64,000 nucleotides of DNA, from the NCBI RefSeq assembly GCF_040183065.1, contig NC_091122.1:86329955-86393954 (forward strand), read 5' to 3'. Positions 23,876 to 34,699 of the stretch are shown piece after piece (positions within the stretch are counted from its first letter, which is position 1; each line of letters begins with the position of its first letter). Both the position numbers and the translations under genes were made by a program. The notes under the pieces are model-generated. The model saw only the letters and a list, made by a program, of their open reading frames with translations. It did no database searches and was not told where the DNA came from. Source of the stretch: Periplaneta americana. Taxonomy: Eukaryota; Arthropoda; Insecta; Blattodea; Blattidae.

Positions 23876-25180
23876 TTTATTTCACCACTTACACCGGTCG
23901 TGATGGCCCTTTACATTTCTAAATACAGTGCCATCACTCTCTTGGATACATATTCTGCTTAAGTTTTTTCTTGTTTTTAGAAACCGGCTACTACATGACC
24001 TTGATCATTTTTCTACCACTTCTCTCACTTTCTGTTTCATCTTCTGTCTTTATTTACGTTCTCCCATACTTTCCCATTTATCCATCTTATTCTTACTGAT
24101 CTCATTTAACCAAACAATCACTTCTCTCAATTCCTTATCAATTGTTCCTCACATTGTTTACATTAAGTTGAACTCTTCCATAGTTATACTATTTATTCAT
24201 TTGAATCACTAGCGTTCACTGATCATTTATTCCAGCTAAACTAATCTGTATAATTTCCGACGAACTAGTTTCTACACTTTCATTACATTTCCACTGCCAC
24301 TTTCTTTATTTTATTTTTGGATCACTATTTACTTATCATCACTTCCTGGCTTTATTCGTATCTTCCTAATCCTTTTTCACTATTATTTCCTTGTTTTACC
24401 GTCTTTTCAGTCACAATCACCATTTTCACTTTATCACATTCCTGTGTTTTGTCACTCATGCACCAACCTCTTAAGTTATAACTTTTCTGTCTCTTACTTC
24501 TTCCCACTGACGTACCTCTATTCGGTGTCGCTAATTTCATCTCTTCCACGTCTTGCAGAATCTTGACTTCTTGTCTCACTTTCTTCTTTTCTCGGTTCCT
24601 TTTATTCTTCCCATTGGTTTCATTGGACTCTTTTTGCTGATTTTAGCTCCTCTATACCGTCTTTCAGGTCTTTCTTGTCTAAATGGTGCCGTCATCAATA
24701 TTTTAGTGCAAGTCTCTTCTTTCTTCCTCATTCACTTGTTGACGTCATCCTCGTCTGCCGCTCTTGCTACACTTTGCATTTTCATACTGCTCTTGTGCTT
24801 TCTTCCTGGTTGCCGGAATTTGCTGACTGTTTCATTCCATCGCTTGCTATTCTTTCCTGTGTAGTGACTTCTTCAACTTCTAATTTTCCAACTAGTTCTC
24901 CGATCTTATGTCTTACTACTATTTTCCTTATCTCCTCCTTCAGATCTCTTTTCTTTTCATTAACATTTGTCCCTACCGCTGCATGGCTCAAATTTTCCAA
25001 ACAGAATTCCACATCAAACATCTCCCCATCTTTAATTTGTTTCGGTATAATCTAGCGAAATGACCATTTTTCCTTGCAGCCTTCATAAAAGGAATCAATG
25101 TTCTTCTCCTGCAGCTTACTTCATATTCAAATTCGTGTTCCAGTCTAATATTTGAGTTCAAGTTCTTTCGTTTGCTCAAT
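23876..25180 (-). mobile_element. probable LINE with ORF1-like remnant (minus strand)
   Basis: On the minus strand a charged, coiled-coil-like coding region (24352-25179, broken into several frames) includes RRRTLIPFMKAARKNGHFA. This block resembles the C-terminal part of ORF1-type proteins of insect LINEs (inference from pattern, not a search). Downstream the strand becomes A-rich and ends in AGGGCCATCACGACCGG, GTGAAATAAATATA and then the pentamer array, like a LINE 3' end with a simple-repeat tail. No RT motif was found, so it is incomplete. Confidence 0.45.
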
Positions 25181-27011
25181 TTTTTTTTCTTTACGTAGAT
25201 TAACTTGAGAAATGGGGTGATTAAGTTAGTGTCAACGGAAGACGTTTTTTTTTAAATCAGGAAGTGTTATAAATTTGCCATCTTTCACAGAAAAAGGATA
25301 ATGGAAATTTGTTCCATGCTACAAGTAATCCAAATCCAGAAATGCGATGGGCTAAAATAAAAAGTGCGCTACTTTATAATACAAAATTATCTGTTACACT
25401 TAGTACCATCGTTTTATGATAGAGAGATCCCCTTTAAATATATTATTACCACTCAAAGGTTTTTCTTAATTTTGTTGGTAGACAAGTGATGGGAAAGTGA
25501 ATGACAAATATTTTTCTCATATAGGCCTATATAAATTTTAACAAGTAATTTTCGTAAATAGCAAAGTATCATTAGAAACTAATATAATATACTACGTAAT
25601 GTTATTTGTACAAAATCGATTATATAATCATATTTTAAACATATTATAATTAAAATGAGATACCAATTCTTTGGATGTTGAAAATTTTGTGTACAATTCC
25701 GAAAATAAAATTACATGAAATTCAGATGCATAGTACATATTCTATTTTAGTATGTCTTGTAAATTAAAATTCAAGAAATGATATAAGAGCAGGATTATCA
25801 ACAATCTTGGCAAATAACACGAAACGTATGAGAGAATAAGTGGCATTGTTATTTCACTGATTTTATTCTTTGCGGCCAACATTATAAGTTAAAGTTGCAT
25901 GCAAGTGAAATTATAAAATTGTATACCAATTTTATTACATATTGTTCTAAATATTTGAGCAATATTTAATAATTGTTTAATGTGGACGATTATGAAGTGT
26001 CAAGTTTAATAATTGTCTTGGAATTCGAGAAAAAAAGACATAAATAATGTTATAAGAGAATAGAAAGTCATGAGACGTTTGGATCAAATTTTCGTACGCG
26101 TACATAAAAAATGCATGTAAATGTACGTATTGTTATATAAATCAGGAAAATTAAGCGTCAAAAATTAAACAAAATAAGATAATATTTTTCTTTGATTAAA
26201 TTACAATTTTCGAAGAGAAACTATTTTGTTATATTTTTATACAAATTTTTATACAAATTTGTGAATAGAGCAGGGTACTCGTAGTTTATCACAGTATTAC
26301 AAAATACACCGAATGATTCTTGTACCAGAAAAATGAATCATCGTGGTGCATAAAATTCGCCAGGAAGTTTATAATGTCGCTAAATTGCTTTACTGAATGG
26401 TTTTCTGTGACTATAGTCATTGCTACAATTTTTGGAATGTTTAAGAGAGATAATGTGACAATATACTGTATATAATTTTCAGAGGTATGCTGTATTTTAT
26501 AACCACAACCTAGTCATTATAGAAACGAAAGTCTTCCGGTACTTTACAAAATAATTAAAATGCGTATTTTTAAGAGTTTAATTCGAAAGGAAGGTTGCTT
26601 AAAATGAAGTAACTTTTCATAGATCCATAGAATATTCTTGTTTATTACATTCACAGAGATGTCGAGTTTGTTTCAGGAAGTTCAGTGACGTGTTTTTTAT
26701 TTTAAAAATATTCAGTTTGACACATTTTTCTTATAAATCGTATGAAATATGCATGTCCATTTTTACAGAATATATTGCTGAAATTTTTATCCGAACCTCT
26801 TCCTCTAAAATTACAATGTGTATTGTTTTTTTTCACTGAGGTATCTAGTATCTGCTATAAATTAAGTTTATGTACTAACAGAATGTTTCCAAATTTGAAA
26901 ACCGTCTGGATGAACATGCTGTGTACGTATGCATCACACTTTATGGTTCTGTATAGTTACACTGTACAGAAGACCTGAAATTCACAACCTCGCAGAGGTG
27001 GCAAACAAATC
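25181..27011. other. AT-rich DNA, nothing recognised
   Basis: A 78-codon frame at 26742-26978 has no known motif. TAGGCCTA occurs at 25522-25529. Confidence 0.4.
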
Positions 27012-27293
27012 TCAGACTTGGTGAAGAATGATCGGGAAATCGACATATAAGCGTGGATGTTGGTGGGCAACTTCTCCGTGTGGAATAAGATTATGCAGTA
27101 CTTTTTTCATTGTCGCCTTGCACCCTTTTCCTGTTGGTGGCACTTCGACATAAAATTCATGTGCTAAGTCCCCATCTTCATCGAAAAACATAGATCTTGC
27201 TATTAGCATATTATAAGGCGATGATGGATCATGGATCATCATGTTAAAAGAATTCGTTAGAACGTGATTTCTGTTTTCATTGATTTGTTTCAA
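27012..27293 (-). CDS. Tusc2: TUSC2/FUS1 homologue, C-terminal exon
   Basis: The frame ends at a TGA at 27012-27014. It codes for the signature block of the TUSC2 (FUS1) family: SMFFDEDGDLAHEFY, then KVLHNLIPHGEV, then HPRLYVDFPIIL and a final HQV. The family is about 110 residues long; these roughly 65 residues are its conserved C-terminal part and are unbroken. TUSC2 is a small myristoylated protein linked to mitochondrial calcium handling and tumour suppression in vertebrates; its role in insects is less clear. The exon probably starts at a splice acceptor near 27306 (TGTGTGTTAG) or near 27267 (AAAACAG), since upstream residues stop resembling the family. The N-terminal exon was not found in the window. 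Some conserved positions differ, so a retrocopy is not excluded. Confidence 0.75.
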   Translation of the reverse strand: MKQINENRNHVLTNSFNMMIHDPSSPYNMLIARSMFFDEDGDLAHEFYVEVPPTGKGCKATMKKVLHNLIPHGEVAHQHPRLYVDFPIILHQV

Positions 27294-27439
27294 GTTTGTA
27301 TTAAATACCTAACACACAAATGATTCAAATTTAAAGAAATTTTAAGGCTGTACATGAATTATTCCGTACTTACTTTTAAAAACGTGACTCTGTCATTATG
27401 CAAGAATTAAAAAAAAAAATCGAATGCCAAGTTTAATTT

Positions 27440-27688
27440 TCAGATGGCTACATAACATGTAGGCCTACTAGGCACATTTGCCACAATCTGAACAGGTGTC
27501 ACATGATGAAGAGCAAAATAACTGAAAATTGTAACTACCAGTATTATAGTCTTGTAATATGATACAAAGTACAGTAATGAAATGATGGAAAACAATACTT
27601 TATTATCAGTACAACCATATAGCAAGTCTCTGTAAGAAGTCAACAATTCTATCATGAAATTCCTTAGACGACAGTGGAAATTAGACAT
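27440..27688 (-). CDS. hypothetical membrane-spanning ORF upstream of Tusc2
   Basis: This 82-codon frame starts at an ATG in good context (ACAAAATGTC). It encodes a hydrophobic hairpin (VLFSIISLLYFVSYY then TIILVVTIFSYFALHHV) preceded by RDLLYGCTDN. A strong acceptor-like sequence (TTGTTGACTTCTTACAG) lies inside its 5' part, so the true exon might begin there. The frame reads through a TAGGCCTA octamer (27460-27467). No family was recognised, and its relation to the Tusc2 exon about 150 bp downstream is unknown. Confidence 0.3.
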   Translation of the reverse strand: MSNFHCRLRNFMIELLTSYRDLLYGCTDNKVLFSIISLLYFVSYYKTIILVVTIFSYFALHHVTPVQIVANVPSRPTCYVAI

Positions 27689-28019
27689 TTTGTTTAGTTA
27701 CTTATACGTTAGATATTAAAGTCGTTATACTACATAGTAAATATAACACATTATTGATTTAGTTAATTTAACTTAGACCAAATGGCAGCAGAACTTATAA
27801 ATCCGACGTTTATTAAATTATATATTTTTCTTTAGTCATATTGACTGTGGATCCATTCTAAACTTTTTGAAAGGAAAGATGAAAGGTGAATGGTATAGTT
27901 GAACGTAAATATTCAACCTTCATTTTCCTCGTAAATAATAATATACATGTCTCTGGTAAATCAATAGAGTGGTATTGTTCGTGAAACAAATTCACTACTA
28001 ATATTAGGACAGACTACAT
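27689..28019. other. AT-rich DNA, nothing recognised
   Basis: No gene or repeat was recognised. Confidence 0.4.
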
Positions 28020-28210
28020 TAAGGAGCACACTACGCTCTCAAATTTACCAATAACGATTGCAATGTCATCCGCGTACTCAATACGCTTACTGTAGAATAC
28101 ACATTCATTGAATATGTGAAGGCTATGCACTACTATGTTCAACAGTAATGGAAACAGAACACCAATTCGAAGGTCATAATTCCTCTTATAGAGGTTATTT
28201 CAGTGCTTCT
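28020..28210 (-). pseudogene. reverse transcriptase fragment with YADD
   Basis: The minus strand reads RIGVLFPLLLNIVVHSLH, and then RIEYADDIAIVIG, with the catalytic YADD near 28050-28075. This is the RT motif B-to-C region of a LINE distinct from the RTE copies nearby. No other domain was found attached. Confidence 0.6.
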
Positions 28211-29013
28211 TGTACTTCCCTCATACTGAGCATACGTAATATTTATCCCCTTACTCAGAATGGGTTCAAATTTAGTCATTCTTAAGTAACGTTTTTTGCT
28301 ATTGAAGATTCCCTTATCAAAATTCCTACGGTACACATTAGCCTAATTTGTTGCCTAATGAACCATGAAGCATGTAGTGCTGTTTCAGTGGATCTCCCTG
28401 ATTTGAGTTGTGTTGATTTTCATGCGAAGGATGTAATATTAGCACTTTACATCAGAGAGTATTCAACAGGAAAGATGTGAAGCTAATATGGATAGTCACA
28501 GCGATCTGGTTTAGATTTGAAAACAATGTAAACTTTCTACCAAATCTGCACCACATAAATAAGTAACGAATCGAGACCACACTATAGGACTGGAATGATA
28601 TGATCCAAATCAAGTGACTGGAATAAAGAAAATGACTTGATTGCCCACTTTAATCTGTCAGTTTCTGCACCGTTAGGCCCACATACCAATTCCCATTCCT
28701 CCTTATTGCGTGGTGGGATGTTATTCTTTGCCGAGAAGATATCTTAGTAATCTCAAGAGTGAGTCTTACGCAACACTACAACTGCATCACTGAAGTTACT
28801 TGTAGATGTAACATCCTCATTCGAAGGCAGAAGTTATAGCTAATTAAAAATATATTTATATAACACAGCACACAACTTTTCCTTCTCGTTATTTTGGTTT
28901 TTGCTTATTTCTAATCCCAATACTACAGCCTCCTCATCTCTTTCTTGCTCTAGACTTCTCTTTCCTTGACGTTTTCAATTCAAGACTGAATTTTTGTCGA
29001 TCTCTCCTACCTA
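28211..29013. other. unassigned DNA
   Basis: No motif was recognised. The stretch may hold further decayed LINE sequence. Confidence 0.35.
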
Positions 29014-29071
29014 GGCCAGCCAATTGCTGAATATCAATATCAATATCAATATACAATATATCAATACCAAT

Positions 29072-29711
29072 ATACTCCAATGGGAGTATAAGGATACAGT
29101 GCATCAGTTATTCATTGATTTAAAAAACTCATATGACTCGGTTAAGAGAGAAGTTTTATATGATATTCTTATTGAATTTGGTATTCCCAAGAAACTAGTT
29201 GGATTAATTAAAATGTGTCTCAGTGAAACGTACAGCAGTGTCCGTATAGGTCAGTTTCTGTCAGATGCGTTTCCAATTCACTGTGGGCTAAAGCATGGAG
29301 ATACACTATCACCTTTACTTTTTAACTTTGCTCTAGAATATGCCATTAGGAAAGTTCAGGATAACAGAGACGGTTTGGAATTGAACGAGTTACATCAGCT
29401 TCTTGTCTATGCGGATGACGTGAATATGTTAGGAGAAAATCCACAAACGATTACGGAAAATACGGGAATTTTACTTGAAGCCTGTAAAGAGATAGGTTTG
29501 GAAATAAATCCCGAAAAGACAAAGTATATGATTATGTCTCGTGACGAGAATATTATACGAAATGGAAATATAAAAATTGGACATTTATCCTTCGAAGAGG
29601 TGGAAAAATTCAATTACCTGGGAACAGTAACAAATATAAATGATACTTGGGAGGAAATTAAACACAGAATAAATATGGGAAATGGGTGTTATTATTCGGT
29701 TGAGAAGATTT
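29072..29711 (+). pseudogene. RTE reverse transcriptase fragment
   Basis: The frame encodes RT motif A ([11 protein letters not shown]), motif B ([20 protein letters not shown]) and motif C (YADDVNMLG), paralogous to 36770-37380. It opens inside the RT because the copy is 5'-truncated. It ends where the nested element begins, and the residues printed after about 29711 come from that insert. Confidence 0.85.
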
Positions 29712-30528
29712 TATATTGTATGTATTTATTTACACTGCAAGTGGGCAAGCACCCGGTGGCAGTGGTATATACAATATTAACAATACACAATAAAATGATA
29801 AGCAATACACAATAAAATTTACAACACACAATACAATTTTACAACACATATACAATTTTATACACAATACAATAAGAATACACAATACAATTTAACACAA
29901 TAATAATAAAACATAAAGTAAAATACCTAATTTTACAATACAACCTACATAATTATGTATAGGTCCTACATAAGTTTCAATAGTCTTTCACTTTACTCTC
30001 ATCTCATTCCCTGTAGTGGCACTATGACGCATTTCACTGACACTTTAGCACACATTACACTGACACTCTGTAACACATTTCACTGACACTATAGAACACA
30101 TTTCATTGACGCTATAAATTATCACTGATCGGAACTGTTCACTGCACTGTAAAATCATAACTTCACTGACTCACCTCGCTTCACTGATAAAACAGTTCAA
30201 ATAAGTCAAATAATTACATCCTTATGCATACTTACAAACAGAACTACATTTAAACTAAACATTTCTAGTCTAACGCCCACTTACATGCTATTTTTAAATA
30301 ATTTACAATTCAAACCAAGGACGTAAACTCGTCAGGCCAGATAAATACATGTCACCTTAAAAAATTAAATGCTGAATGTCACCTTAATTTTAATTGTCAC
30401 TTTATACACAACTTTTTAAATTATTCTTGAATCTCCTTAAGGAAGGATAGCCCTCAAAGACCGCTGCAGATAGGTCATTCCAATCATTTATAGTTCTATT
30501 TAAAAATGAAAATTTACCTACATCCGTA
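29712..30528 (-). mobile_element. 5'-truncated LINE nested in RTE copy 2
   Basis: It splits the RTE frame between GTTGAGAAG and the CTGCTGTCAAAAAATG block. Read on the minus strand it begins with FSFLNRTINDWNDLSAAVF and RRFKNNLK, the extreme C-terminus of a LINE RT. A 3' UTR rich in CACTGACAC and CAATACACAA units follows, ending in GTAAATAAATACATAC. Compare the uninterrupted RTE sequence at 37380-37440. No clear target duplication was found. Confidence 0.75.
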
Positions 30529-30530
30529 AA

Positions 30531-31031
30531 TTATCATCCAATCTGCTGTCAAAAAATGTGAAAGCTAGAATTTATAAAACAGTTATATTACTGGTTGTTC
30601 TTTAAGGTTGTGGAACTTGTACTCTCATTTTGAGAGAGGGACATAGGTTAAGGTTGTCTGAGAATAAGGTGCTTAAGAAAATATTTGAGGCTAAGAGGGA
30701 TGAAGTTACAGGAGAATGGAGAAAGTTACACAACACAGAACTGCACGCATTACATTCTTCACCTGACATAGTTAGGAACATTAAATACAGATGTTTGAGA
30801 TGGGCAGGGCATGTAGCACGTATGGGCGAATCCAGAAATGCATATAGAGTGTTAGTTGGGCGGCCGGAGGGAAGAAGACGTTTGGGGAGGCCGAGACGTA
30901 AATAGGAGGATAATATTAAAATGGATTTGAGGGAGGTAGTATATGATGGTAGAAACTGGATTAATCTTGCTCAGGGTAGAGACCAATGGCGGGCTTATGT
31001 GAGGGCAGCAATGAACCTCCGGGTTCCTTAA
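30531..31031 (+). pseudogene. RTE C-terminal domain remnant
   Basis: The segment resumes the RTE frame after the nested insertion, with frameshifts. It encodes [38 protein letters not shown] and GRRRLGRPRRK, then a TAG at 30903, then continues to the conserved end. It is paralogous to 37430-37893 and 63286-63770. Confidence 0.85.
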
Positions 31032-31063
31032 AAGACAATAAGTAAATAAGGCCAGGCAATTGC

Positions 31064-31590
31064 GCTAATTGTAATCAATGTTTTCTAGAAGGCTTTTCAT
31101 TTACATTGTACTTCTTATGACGTCGCATATAATATGCACCTCACTTCACCTTGGACACACTGTTTAAAAGTGCATTTCAGTCAGATATAATAAGACACGA
31201 ATACACCGTGTAGTCTTTCGGAGTAATGGCTTTCTTGTCGGAAAGAAATAGCATAAAAAATCATTAAGACGTGAGCGCCAATGTCAGCTACTGCAAATTC
31301 CTTCTCATAGTAAGAACTAGAAGACATTCTAAGTAGATTCAAATATATGTTGCAGGGTTATCAATTTCTTTTGCATGAATCGTATAGAGAGATTGCTAAG
31401 AATGACGATCGTGTCATTGCTTTTGTCAAAAGACGAAATATACAGACGCTGAAGAGTAGCGCAATATCATTCCTCGACGGCAGCTTCAGAGTTATTTCAA
31501 ATATTTTCATGCACTTTTCACAGTCTTTCCACTAGCATAAAGAAATTCAACAAACCTGAATGGAGAAGAAATAAATCTTTCACTACCAGC
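31064..31590. other. unassigned DNA
   Basis: A 62-codon frame at 31347-31535 has no recognised motif. Confidence 0.35.
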
Positions 31591-32440
<850 letters not shown>

Positions 32441-32708
32441 TCCAGATACCTGAAGACAAATTAAAAACACATTGGATACATACCTAGTACGCCGAACAAA
32501 GATAATGCAATGAATAAGAATATAAACAAACAGATCATTGCTGCGTGTTCGTGGAGTACAGTCAACTCCCGACATTCTGAAGTTATACTAGTAAACACAT
32601 GCTTGAGCCGTGATGTCCATTTTCGTCGCGATTTTTGGAGTGAATAATAAGGTACATTAGTAAGTTACGGAACTTGAACATATGCGGCTGTCACTTGAAA
32701 TTATTTTA
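32441..32708. other. spacer between mariner 1 and Tigger-like 3
   Basis: Nothing recognised. Confidence 0.4.
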
Positions 32709-32710
32709 TA

Positions 32711-34138
32711 GGGTAAGGTTGCGTATATCGCACCACTTTAGCATTTACAATTTTTATTGAACAATACAATTTTTATTTTCTGCATTCCTTTACAGAAATA
32801 CATTCCCTGAACATTTACCTTTCATGTAAAAAAGAATCCTTGAATTTGATTTAATATTTTTGAAGTAGAATAACATTTTCGAAACACTTGTCAATGGTGC
32901 CATTTAGGCAACTAGTTTCCTAAATAGCACCCGCGGTTTCTTAAATCGCACCTCTTTAACTGCAGGAAACAGGATGAAGGAAAGCTTTTAATATTGAACA
33001 TATTGAACAGTATTTAATATGAATAATGTAATAAATGCAAATTACAAGTTTATTGCAATTCATGAAAGAGAGTAACGCTCCTTGAAATGAAATTAAAAAA
33101 ATAGAGCATAAATTACCTAACATTTAAACTTCCTGAATGCGTTTTTTATTGTTAAACATTTACCATGCGCTTCACCAGGCAGTTCAAACTGTAAACTGCG
33201 TCACCTTTTCTCCACGATTATCTCGAAGCCACCTAAGAACTGCTTCATGTTTTAGCTGTCTGAAATGGTTTGAAGATAGAAACATCTAAAGGCTGGGCCT
33301 CTGAGTATTATGACGAGGAAGCTGAAATAGGAGCACATCATTTTCCCGAGATAATCTAGTTTCTAAATTTTTGGAATGGTTCGTATAGGTGGATATACAG
33401 AAGCAGCACTTTTTTCTATGGCAGGTTTGAGTGGCAAATAAAATGTTTGAGCTATTCTACAAATAGTTCACTGTTGATGTAACCTGAATCAGAGCAAACA
33501 AATAACGATCCTGGAAGAACACCAGCTGATAATGTAGGATGCACTGTTTGACGTTTAAAAATTTTCATAGTTGGCACAAAATATCTGGTCCGCTTGTACA
33601 ACACACACTTGTTGTATTAACGCCCTTTTCACCACTTGATATTGCACTCACCTCATGCATTCCTCGTTCAGTTAAAATTTTTGTGCCTTCTTTTGTACGG
33701 CTAGAATTGCTACAGTTGCTCATATCGCACCGGTGCGAATTAGGCACCTACAAAGTGGTGCGAAATAAGAAACTACGTCATAAGTTATTATTTCCTTCAT
33801 TCTAGCCTATAATCACCACATGTTCGAAAATCGTACTAAGTTAAATGTTCTTTAATATTTCTTTTAACCAATAACATCTTAAGATTATAGATTCCTTTGC
33901 ATACAGATCCGTTTTTTTGTTACAAAATGTTAGCTAAATATACATCCACCTGGGCGATTATATTAAATACTCTACCGCCACGTTGCTAGCACAAAGAAGT
34001 GGCAGAAATCAAGTGACATGGTGGAAGTTCATATGGTAGATTGTAACAATACCACTAGATGCTACACTACTACAGTAACTTGTTTTAAACTAGTAGTGGT
34101 GCCATTTAGGAAGCGGTGCAATTTATGCTACTCTACCC
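32711..34138 (-). mobile_element. Tigger/pogo-like DNA transposon remnant
   Basis: The terminal inverted repeats start GGGTAAGGTTGCGTATATCG and, from the other end, GGGTAGAGTAGCATAAATTG, with GCACC following in both. They are flanked by TA (32709-32710, 34139-34140). The minus strand has decayed DDE-transposase-like coding: ILTERGMHEVSAISSGEKG at 33600-33690 and further C-terminal pieces (KHEAVLRWLRDNRGEKV) near 33200. Frames are broken throughout. The length (1428 bp) is below that of an intact Tigger, so internal deletion is likely. Confidence 0.7.
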
Positions 34139-34140
34139 TA

Positions 34141-34699
34141 TTGCAAGAAATTCTTTCAATAGCACATGACGTTATTGGTGTATGATGTAGTACAAGATAG
34201 GCCTATTCCTATTGTCTGATATTTTTTCGTGTTTCATTAGGATATTGCATGTCGCTCAACACTGAAAACTCTTAATTTTCTATGTAATTTTCTAGAAATT
34301 CCCTAAAATGTAGCTTATTTAATGTATTAATTTGGATATTGACATTGACCATCATCGTAAGCTACACATATCCATGCTAAACATCGAGATAATATCTTCA
34401 TACTTTTCAGATTTTGTTGGTACTGGTTCTTTTGGATTACGTTAAACACACTTTCTGTGCCTTTTGGTATTGCAGTATCTTTCAGTATACTGTTTTTGTC
34501 ACTTTTACGTTTATTTTACAAATTTATTTGCAATGTTGTCTATATTGACAGTAAAAAAATATTAATTAAAATACTCTCAACTATACCCTGAAATATTACA
34601 CACTTAAGCATCTTACCTAAAGTATTTTACCTCTGAATAAAGCTTTCAATCAGCCACAAAGATGTAGTTTCTTTTTAATAATACGACTAGACTACTCAT
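34141..34699. other. AT-rich DNA, nothing recognised
   Basis: TAGGCCTA occurs at 34198-34205; otherwise nothing was recognised. Confidence 0.4.

Larger units (their letters stand above)
29028..31049 (+). mobile_element. RTE LINE copy 2, 5'-truncated, with nested LINE
   Basis: It is flanked by a 14-bp target duplication with one mismatch (GGCCAGCCAATTGC at 29014-29027, GGCCAGGCAATTGC at 31050-31063). It starts with a 45-50 bp filler of ATCAAT-like units and then enters the RT frame at AATGGGAGTATAAGG. RT coding continues to about 29711, is interrupted by a minus-strand LINE (29712-30528), and resumes to the final RVP stop codon and the TAAGTAAATAAG tail. The catalytic box YADD is at about 29410. 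Confidence 0.9.

Noticed and set aside
24352-24864. Plus-strand Ser/Leu/Phe-rich frames at 24553-25055
   Set aside because: They are opposite to the charged minus-strand ORF1-like region, which has the more protein-like composition.
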